The notes under the pieces: model-generated | The model's database searches: none | What the model was told of the DNA's origin: nothing | What the model saw: only the letters and a program-made list of their open reading frames with translations | NCBI GenBank assembly: GCA_035315125.1 | Contig: DATFYI010000236.1 | Span: 1-13,179 of the forward strand | DNA length: 13,179 nucleotides | DNA from: DATFYI01 sp035315125 | GTDB taxonomy: Bacteria; Chloroflexota; Anaerolineae; Anaerolineales; Anaerolineaceae | Reading direction: 5' to 3' | Position numbers and translations under genes: made by a program | Shown here: positions 8,221 through 13,179 of the stretch, piece after piece | Position numbering within the stretch: the first letter of the stretch is position 1 | How the letters are laid out: the number at the start of each line of letters is the position of its first letter

Positions 8221-9726
8221 ATGTTCGAGTTAACCCAGGCATTTTTATTTTTTCTAACCGCACAAATTTCTTCAATTGTGTTTAGTTTTGGGCGCGCCAA
8301 GGCCCTGGCAGCTTTCACTGGAGTAGCCGGGTTAGGAGTGATCTCACAAGGTACCAATCTGATTGCCATTAGCCAGATCATTTTTGGAGGGGGTCTTACC
8401 ACTGGATTTGTCAATCTGATTGCCAAATATTCCAAAGAGGATAATCCCCAAAAGCTCAATCAAGTCATTTCCTCTATATTTTATTTCGGTACGATCTTAG
8501 GCATCCTGGGTGTTATCTGCGCCGGTATATTTTCCAAGCAAATCAGCATTTCCGTGTTCGGTGATCCTCGCTATAGCGGTTTTGTGCTGATATGCACGGT
8601 TTCTGCCTGTTTTGTCTTTCAGTACCTTTTCTTCCAGAATTTGTTTCGCGGTTTGTTAGAATGGAAAGTTTACTCCCTTACCTATATCGCCGGATACGTC
8701 GCCAACCTGATTATGACGGTGGCATTGATCATTATTTTCAATATCAATGGGGCAATGTGGGCGCTGCTGGCTTCTCAAGTAGGAAATCTTCTGATTGCAA
8801 TTTTTGTCTACCAGCGCGTTATTAAAGCTCGCCATTCTATTTCTTTTATTACAGTAAAACCCACTCTTGAAATTATCCGTCTCCTGTTTGCAATCGTTGC
8901 TCCCCTGTTGATCATCCAGGTTTTGGGTTCGTTGAGCAACCTGGTGATCAGCAGTCTGATTATCAAACAATTGGGTGTGGATCAAAATGGTATTTATCGG
9001 GTTGCCAGTGGTATCTCGGATGGCTATATGGGGTTAATTCTGGCATTTCAATATTCTTATGTGCTGCCAAAAATTGCAGGTACTATAAAAAAAGAACCGC
9101 AGGCAGCCCGCAAAACCCAAAATGACGGTTTACGGATGGGTTTATTTGTAATTACACCCATGCTAATCGCTCTATTTGCTTTTCGTGAGATCTGGATACC
9201 CATCTTGTACAGCCGGGCTTTTCTGGCTGCCAAGGACATCGTGGGATTAAAGTTTTTATGCGATTTCTTCCTGGTAATACGCATATCATTAAATATCGAT
9301 CTCGTACCGACAAACCGATTAAAATTCTATATCCTGGATGGATTATTATTTGCTGGCGGGATGATTATTTTCACCGCTGCTTTCCTCCCATCCCTGCACC
9401 TCACCGCAGTTGTGGCAGGTGGGTTGGTGATCAATGTTTTGTTGGTGTTACTCAGCTTTGGCTATCATTTAAAACGGACTACCCTCAGGGTGAGCCCAGA
9501 AAACCAGCTTTTGTTTATTAAAGCCTTATTTATGCTTGGCAGTGGGTTTGTTGCAAGTGTCTTAATCAACAATCTCCTGATCCGTGGATTTGTTATCGCC
9601 GCTGTGCTTGTTTTGATCCCCGTGATTCTGCCCAAAAAAGGGGAGCTTGCTAGTTTACTGCAGGAAATTAAGTCGGCTCTGAACAAAACCAAGCAAGTAG
9701 TTGAGGTGTCACACCTAACCGATTAA
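8221..9726 (+). CDS. Wzx-like oligosaccharide flippase (MOP superfamily)
   Basis: This 501-residue integral membrane protein has about 12-14 hydrophobic helices. Its N-terminal pattern is that of polysaccharide-synthesis (Wzx/RfbX-type) flippases: TAQISSIVFSFGRAKALAAF near 14-33, then GVAGLGVISQGTNL and a GGGLTTGFVNLIAKYSK segment. Mid-protein it has LGSLSNLVISSLIIKQLGVDQNG, like the family's second-half repeat. It would move an undecaprenyl-linked oligosaccharide from the inner to the outer face of the membrane. ATG 8221 is the first start in the open frame (an in-frame TAA lies at 8170), but the only AGGAG (8196-8200) is 20 bases upstream, so initiation may be weak. The stop lies 23 bases before the first PP-loop gene, implying co-transcription with it. 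The family call is firm; the glycan is unknown. Confidence 0.88.
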   Translation: MFELTQAFLFFLTAQISSIVFSFGRAKALAAFTGVAGLGVISQGTNLIAISQIIFGGGLTTGFVNLIAKYSKEDNPQKLNQVISSIFYFGTILGILGVICAGIFSKQISISVFGDPRYSGFVLICTVSACFVFQYLFFQNLFRGLLEWKVYSLTYIAGYVANLIMTVALIIIFNINGAMWALLASQVGNLLIAIFVYQRVIKARHSISFITVKPTLEIIRLLFAIVAPLLIIQVLGSLSNLVISSLIIKQLGVDQNGIYRVASGISDGYMGLILAFQYSYVLPKIAGTIKKEPQAARKTQNDGLRMGLFVITPMLIALFAFREIWIPILYSRAFLAAKDIVGLKFLCDFFLVIRISLNIDLVPTNRLKFYILDGLLFAGGMIIFTAAFLPSLHLTAVVAGGLVINVLLVLLSFGYHLKRTTLRVSPENQLLFIKALFMLGSGFVASVLINNLLIRGFVIAAVLVLIPVILPKKGELASLLQEIKSALNKTKQVVEVSHLTD

Positions 9727-9734
9727 TAAGATGT

Positions 9735-9739
9735 AGGAG
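9735..9739 (+). promoter_or_regulatory. Shine-Dalgarno site for PP-loop copy 1
   Basis: AGGAG lies 10 bases before the TTG at 9750. The upstream reading frame offers no ATG or GTG, and both paralogues begin with MIIS at the same point, so TTG is accepted as the start. Confidence 0.6.
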
Positions 9740-9749
9740 AATTGACGCT

Positions 9750-10979
9750 TTGATTATCTCAAGCCCCGAAATTAAGCTGAAAAATGGCGAAGTGATCGTT
9801 TCAGCCAATATTCAATATGAGAAACCGGTACTCAATAAACCAGAGACCGCCTGGTTTGCTTTCCCGGAGAGTTATTTGCCGTATATTAGTGGCCGGGCCG
9901 ATGCCTTTGCCGCAGGCTTACTTCCGCTGGCAATGGTTATTCGGGAAGATTTGGTAATCGAAGGCGCACTATCTCCTCGGCTTTTATATGGTCTTAATGA
10001 ATATCAATTGTCATTAGATTGCTTGTTTCCTGGACAGTTTGTCGGGGTCGCCATTCAGGCAAATCATTTGAGCGAGCCATCAATCGACCAGGTCGATCAG
10101 GCCTGTGCATCACTGTTTTCCGGCGGAGTAGATTCATCCTATACCTTGATGACCCACATGCCGGATTGCCAGCCAGTTTCAGACTTCCAGGTAAAATATG
10201 CGATTTTCGTTCATGGTTTCGACGTTCCCTTGCAGAACCTGGCCAGTTTCAAAGAAGCCGTAACAATATTTTCACAGGTTTTTCCTCCCCTGGGTGTGCA
10301 GGTTATCCCCTGCCGTACCAATCTGCATTACTTTACCTCCGAATTGTTGGATTGGGGAACAGCCCATGGCAGTGCCATCATCAGTGTTGGCCTGGTTTTG
10401 GATAAGCTCATCAGCCACCTCCTGGTGGCCTCGTCTTATTCCATAAATAATTTAATCCCTTGCGGGTCATCGCCCTTAATCGACCACTGGCTCTCGACAG
10501 AAACGCTGGAAGTTATTCACGATGGTTCAGCTCATTCCAGAACTGAAAAGGTTGAAGCGATTTCAAAGTGGCGACCGGCCCAGCACTTCTTACGCGTCTG
10601 TCAGGATGAAAGCCTAAGGTCAGGTGTACATAACTGTGGTAAATGTGAGAAATATATGCGTGCCAGGGTCAGATTGGGTATCCTTGGAACAATACAATCT
10701 TTTGAAACTTTTCCCCAGCCATTTGGCCGGCGGGAAATCATGCAATGGTTCCCACAATATGAATGGGGGATAGCCTGGATGTTTGAATTGATGCGCCTGG
10801 CCCGCGACAGGGGCAAGAACGAATACATTTTTCCGTTATGGGTTGCCCATATGCGTGGATTGCTCCGTCTTGGTTTTCGAAAAATGATCCCAAAGCCTCT
10901 TTTTGATTATCTAAAAAAGAGAATATTCCCCTATCAGAAGGATCTATTCAATCCGGCTAACCTGGATGGAAATGTGTAA
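9750..10979 (+). CDS. PP-loop (N-type ATP pyrophosphatase) protein, QueC-like core, tandem copy 1
   Basis: A 409-residue soluble protein. Residues 1-115 form an N-terminal region of unknown function with WFAFPESYLPYISGRADAF (35-53) and EGALSPRLLYGLNEYQ (71-86). The core has the ATP-binding PP-loop SGGVDSS at 124-130, then IFVHGFDVPLQN (152-163), VIPCRTNLHYF (185-195), TAHG (204-207) and SSPLIDHWLSTE (240-251). Next comes a cysteine cluster at Cys284, Cys296 and Cys299, with Tyr302 where both paralogues have Cys. QueC binds zinc through four cysteines in a similar arrangement, so zinc binding here may be altered. A conserved tail, PKPLFDYLKKR, starts at residue 381. PP-loop enzymes adenylate a carboxylate or carbonyl and release pyrophosphate. 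The context suggests a glycan or sugar substrate, but that is inference. It starts with TTG and follows the flippase by 23 bases. It is the most diverged of the three copies. It is not a normal QueC: it has the extra N-terminal domain and no queuosine genes nearby. Confidence 0.8.
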   Translation: MIISSPEIKLKNGEVIVSANIQYEKPVLNKPETAWFAFPESYLPYISGRADAFAAGLLPLAMVIREDLVIEGALSPRLLYGLNEYQLSLDCLFPGQFVGVAIQANHLSEPSIDQVDQACASLFSGGVDSSYTLMTHMPDCQPVSDFQVKYAIFVHGFDVPLQNLASFKEAVTIFSQVFPPLGVQVIPCRTNLHYFTSELLDWGTAHGSAIISVGLVLDKLISHLLVASSYSINNLIPCGSSPLIDHWLSTETLEVIHDGSAHSRTEKVEAISKWRPAQHFLRVCQDESLRSGVHNCGKCEKYMRARVRLGILGTIQSFETFPQPFGRREIMQWFPQYEWGIAWMFELMRLARDRGKNEYIFPLWVAHMRGLLRLGFRKMIPKPLFDYLKKRIFPYQKDLFNPANLDGNV

Positions 10980-11006
10980 ATCAGACGAAGGGTCAAAACT
11001 GGCAGT

Positions 11007-12233
11007 ATGATCATCTCAAGTCCCGAAATCACGCTAAAGGATGGTGAAGTGATCGTTTCAGCCAATATTAAATTTAATAAACCAGCGCTCTATAAACCGG
11101 AGAACGCCTGGTTTGCTTTTCCTGAGAGCTATCTGCCTTACATCAGCGGCCGGGCCGATGCCTTTGCGGCTAGTTTTCTTCCACTGGCCATGGCCGTCAA
11201 GGAGGATTTGCACATTGAAGGACCTCTTTCTCCCCGGCTGGCATGTGGCCTGCAAGAATATCAACTGGCATTGAATTTCTGGTATCCAAAACAATTGGCC
11301 CTCGTGGATATCCAGGCAGCCACTCTGACCGTTTTGCCACCCGAACAAGCCGGCCAGTCCTGCGTGTCCCTGTTTTCCGGCGGGGTTGATTCGTCCTATA
11401 CCTTGATGACGCATCTACCGGATCGTCAGCCAAACCCGGATTTTCAGGTAAGATATGCCCTTTTTGTTAAAGGTTTTGACATTCCGCTGCAAAACCGGGC
11501 CGATTATACTGCAAGTCTGAAAATATTTTCTGAACAGCTTAGACCTTTGGGTGTAGAGGTCATTCCTTGCCGTACCAATCTGCATTACTTTTCTTCGGGA
11601 TTGCTGAACTGGGGAATTGCCCACGGCGGGACGATCATTTCCACCGGTTTGGTTTTGGATAAGCTTATCCGTTACTTTCTGGTGCCTTCTTCTTATGCTT
11701 TGGTTTCATTGACGCACTGGGGATCCTCGCCCATGATTGATCACTGGCTTTCAACCGAAACCCTGCAAGCTCTTCACGATGGGACACCCATTGCACGCGT
11801 CGATAAGGTTACGGCGATCTCAACCTGGCATCCAGCTCAGCAATTCTTGCGCGTCTGTGTTGATGATAGCCAACGGTATGGGGTAAATAACTGTTCAAAA
11901 TGTGAAAAATGTCTCCGCACCATGATCGTGTTAGAAATCTGTGGCACTCTGAAATCTTTTAAGACTTTCCAACAGCCATTTGGGCTCTGGGATATCATCC
12001 GTTGGGTTCCACCATATGATTCATTAGTTTGGTTCCCGCAGATGCTGCAATGCGCGCGCGTCAGAGGAAAAACTGAATATATTTTTCCGATTTGGTTCGC
12101 AAATCTGCGCGGCAAGCTCTGGAATTGGCTACGAAAAATGATACCAAAGCCGCTCTTTAACTATCTCAAAAAGAGAAATTTTCCTTATCAGAAGGATCTA
12201 TTCAATCCGGCCAACATGGATGGAAATCTGTAA
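11007..12233 (+). CDS. PP-loop protein, QueC-like core, tandem copy 2 (intact cysteine cluster)
   Basis: A 408-residue paralogue that aligns with copy 1 without gaps for about 340 residues. It shares the PP-loop SGGVDSS at 124-130, PCRTNLHYF (187-195), AHGG (205-208) and SSPMIDHWLSTE (240-251). Its cluster is complete: LRVC ending at Cys284, then NCSKCEKCLRT with Cys296, Cys299 and Cys302, that is C-x11-C-x2-C-x2-C, very like the QueC zinc site. Copy-specific changes include Lys instead of His in FVKGFD (153-158) and THWGSS before the DHW motif. The gene starts with ATG, 27 bases after copy 1. The nearest purine-rich site (GAAGGG) is about 15 bases upstream, farther than usual, so coupling to copy 1 translation is possible. 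Its C-terminal coding end is nearly identical in DNA to that of copy 1. The catalytic class (ATP-dependent adenylation) is supported; the substrate is unknown. Confidence 0.82.
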   Translation: MIISSPEITLKDGEVIVSANIKFNKPALYKPENAWFAFPESYLPYISGRADAFAASFLPLAMAVKEDLHIEGPLSPRLACGLQEYQLALNFWYPKQLALVDIQAATLTVLPPEQAGQSCVSLFSGGVDSSYTLMTHLPDRQPNPDFQVRYALFVKGFDIPLQNRADYTASLKIFSEQLRPLGVEVIPCRTNLHYFSSGLLNWGIAHGGTIISTGLVLDKLIRYFLVPSSYALVSLTHWGSSPMIDHWLSTETLQALHDGTPIARVDKVTAISTWHPAQQFLRVCVDDSQRYGVNNCSKCEKCLRTMIVLEICGTLKSFKTFQQPFGLWDIIRWVPPYDSLVWFPQMLQCARVRGKTEYIFPIWFANLRGKLWNWLRKMIPKPLFNYLKKRNFPYQKDLFNPANMDGNL

Positions 12234-12259
12234 CCGGACGAAGGAGCAAAACTGGCGGT

Positions 12260-13179
12260 ATGATCATCTCCAAACCCGAAATTAAGCTTAAAAATGGTGA
12301 AGTGATCGTTTCAGCCGGTATTAAGTTTAATAAACCGGTGCTCAAAAAACCGGAGAAGGTCTGGTTTGCTTTTCCTGAGAGCTATTATCCTTACATCAGC
12401 GGGAGAGCTGACGCTTTTGCGGCCAGTTTTCTTCCGTTGGCCATGGCCGTTAGGGAAGATCTGCTGACTGAGGGTGATCTTTCCCCCAGGCTGGTGCGTG
12501 GCCTGCAGGAATATCAACTGGCTTTAAACTTTTGGTATCCAAAACAACTAGCCCTGGTGGATATCCAGGCAGCCAATCTGACCGTTTTGCCGCTCGAACA
12601 AGCCGGCCGTTCCTGTGTGACTCTTTTTTCCGGTGGGGTGGATTCGTCCTATACCTTGATGTCGCATCTTCCGGATCACCAGCCCAACCCGGATTTTCAG
12701 ACAAATTACGCCATTTTCGTACATGGCTTTGATATCCCCTTGCAAAACCGGCCGGAATATGCAGAAATCCTTAAATTATTTTCTGAACAGCTTACTAAAG
12801 TGGGTGTAAAAGTCATTCCATGTCGTACCAATCTGCAATATTTCAGCTCTGGCTTATTGCATTGGAATATTGCCCATGGTGTAGCGATGATCAGTGTTGG
12901 CCTGGTTTTGGATAAGCTTATCCGTTATTTTCTGGTACCCTCTTCCTTTGCATTGGCTGGATTGGTACCCTGGGGAACCACACCGATGATAGATCACTGG
13001 CTCTCAACCGAAAGCCTGCAGGTCATTCATCATGGTGTACCGTACGTGCGTATCGAAAAGGCATACGCGATCTCCAACTGGCTGCCCGCCCAACACTGTT
13101 TACGAGTCTGCATTGATGAAGACAGAAGGTCAGGTGTAAACAATTGTGGCAGATGTGATAAATGTCTCCGAACCATGGT
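12260..13179 (+). CDS. PP-loop protein, QueC-like core, tandem copy 3 (C-terminus cut by window edge)
   Basis: From an ATG at 12260 I translate 306 codons without a stop to the right edge, so the gene is partial here, not broken. It begins MIISKPEIKLKNGEVIVSAG and aligns with copies 1 and 2 without gaps. It has SGGVDSS at 124-130, FVHGFDIPLQNR (153-164), PCRTNLQYF (187-195), TPMIDHWLSTE (241-251) and the full cluster Cys284, Cys296, Cys299, Cys302 in NNCGRCDKCLRT. Over most of its length it is closest to copy 2 (for example FWYPKQLALVDIQAA at 91-105), but in places it matches copy 1 instead. The 26-base spacer before it resembles the 27-base spacer between copies 1 and 2, and AAGGAG lies 13 bases before the ATG. 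About 100 residues, including the conserved tail, should lie beyond the window. Confidence 0.8.
   Translation, partial: MIISKPEIKLKNGEVIVSAGIKFNKPVLKKPEKVWFAFPESYYPYISGRADAFAASFLPLAMAVREDLLTEGDLSPRLVRGLQEYQLALNFWYPKQLALVDIQAANLTVLPLEQAGRSCVTLFSGGVDSSYTLMSHLPDHQPNPDFQTNYAIFVHGFDIPLQNRPEYAEILKLFSEQLTKVGVKVIPCRTNLQYFSSGLLHWNIAHGVAMISVGLVLDKLIRYFLVPSSFALAGLVPWGTTPMIDHWLSTESLQVIHHGVPYVRIEKAYAISNWLPAQHCLRVCIDEDRRSGVNNCGRCDKCLRTM

Larger units (their letters stand above)
9750..13179 (+). repeat. Tandem array of three about 1.25 kb gene-plus-spacer units
   Basis: Start-to-start distances are 1257 and 1253 bases. The units share near-identical DNA at the 5' end (GTGATCGTTTCAGCC in all three), around the PP-loop, and at the 3' coding end of copies 1 and 2, where 26 bases are identical (10932-10957 and 12186-12211). 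The spacers before copies 2 and 3 are similar to each other but unlike the leader of copy 1, so the duplicated unit includes the spacer. No terminal inverted repeats or transposase flank the array; unequal recombination is the simplest origin. Confidence 0.85.

Noticed and set aside
9750..10979. Assignment as true QueC (7-cyano-7-deazaguanine synthase) or as a WbpG/PseA-type sugar amidotransferase
   Set aside because: The PP-loop is displaced by an extra N-terminal domain, no queuosine genes are nearby, and I cannot see the distinctive motifs of WbpG-type proteins. Only PP-loop membership with a QueC-like cysteine cluster is supported.
9750..13179. Tandem repeats as a mobile element or CRISPR-like array
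   Set aside because: The units are full-length coding genes of about 1.25 kb with no terminal inverted repeats, transposase or short regular repeats.

Overview
The window is a cell-surface glycan biosynthesis locus. About half the bases are G+C. Genes are tightly packed with overlapping stops and starts, and several use TTG or GTG start codons. The combination of large GT-C membrane glycosyltransferases, including one with an SEGNR loop motif, makes an uncultured-type Chloroflexota (Anaerolineae-like) bacterium my best guess. This is an inference from protein style; no rRNA or other marker gene is present. I see no mobile element, tRNA, rRNA or CRISPR array.

Layout, left half (1-8019, minus strand). 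Six genes are read right to left from a promoter region near 8050. In transcription order they are: two polytopic GT-C (ArnT/PMT-like) glycosyltransferases (8019-6463 and 6463-4577), a GtrB/DPM1-like GT2 polyprenyl-phosphate sugar synthase with two C-terminal membrane segments (4580-3603), a soluble GT4 glycosyltransferase (3603-2473), an LPG-synthase-TM/UPF0104-type membrane protein (2476-1514), and a third GT-C-like membrane protein that runs off the left edge (1449-1). The first five are joined by 1-4 base stop/start overlaps, so they are almost certainly one translationally coupled operon. The logic fits the polyprenyl-phosphate pathway: GT2 charges the lipid carrier, a flippase moves it, and GT-C enzymes use it outside the membrane.

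Centre (8020-8220). A 201-base divergent intergenic region has a candidate promoter facing each way.

Right half (8221-13179, plus strand). A Wzx-like oligosaccharide flippase is followed at once by three tandem paralogues of about 408 residues each, the third cut by the window edge. Each has an SGGVDSS PP-loop (N-type ATP pyrophosphatase) and a downstream C-x11-C-x2-C-x2-C cluster resembling the zinc site of QueC (7-cyano-7-deazaguanine synthase), plus an N-terminal domain of about 115 residues that QueC lacks. Copy 1 has lost the fourth cysteine (Tyr302). This triplicated, partly diverged PP-loop array beside a flippase and glycosyltransferases is the most novel part of the window. I infer an ATP-dependent modification of a surface glycan or its precursor, with no known substrate.
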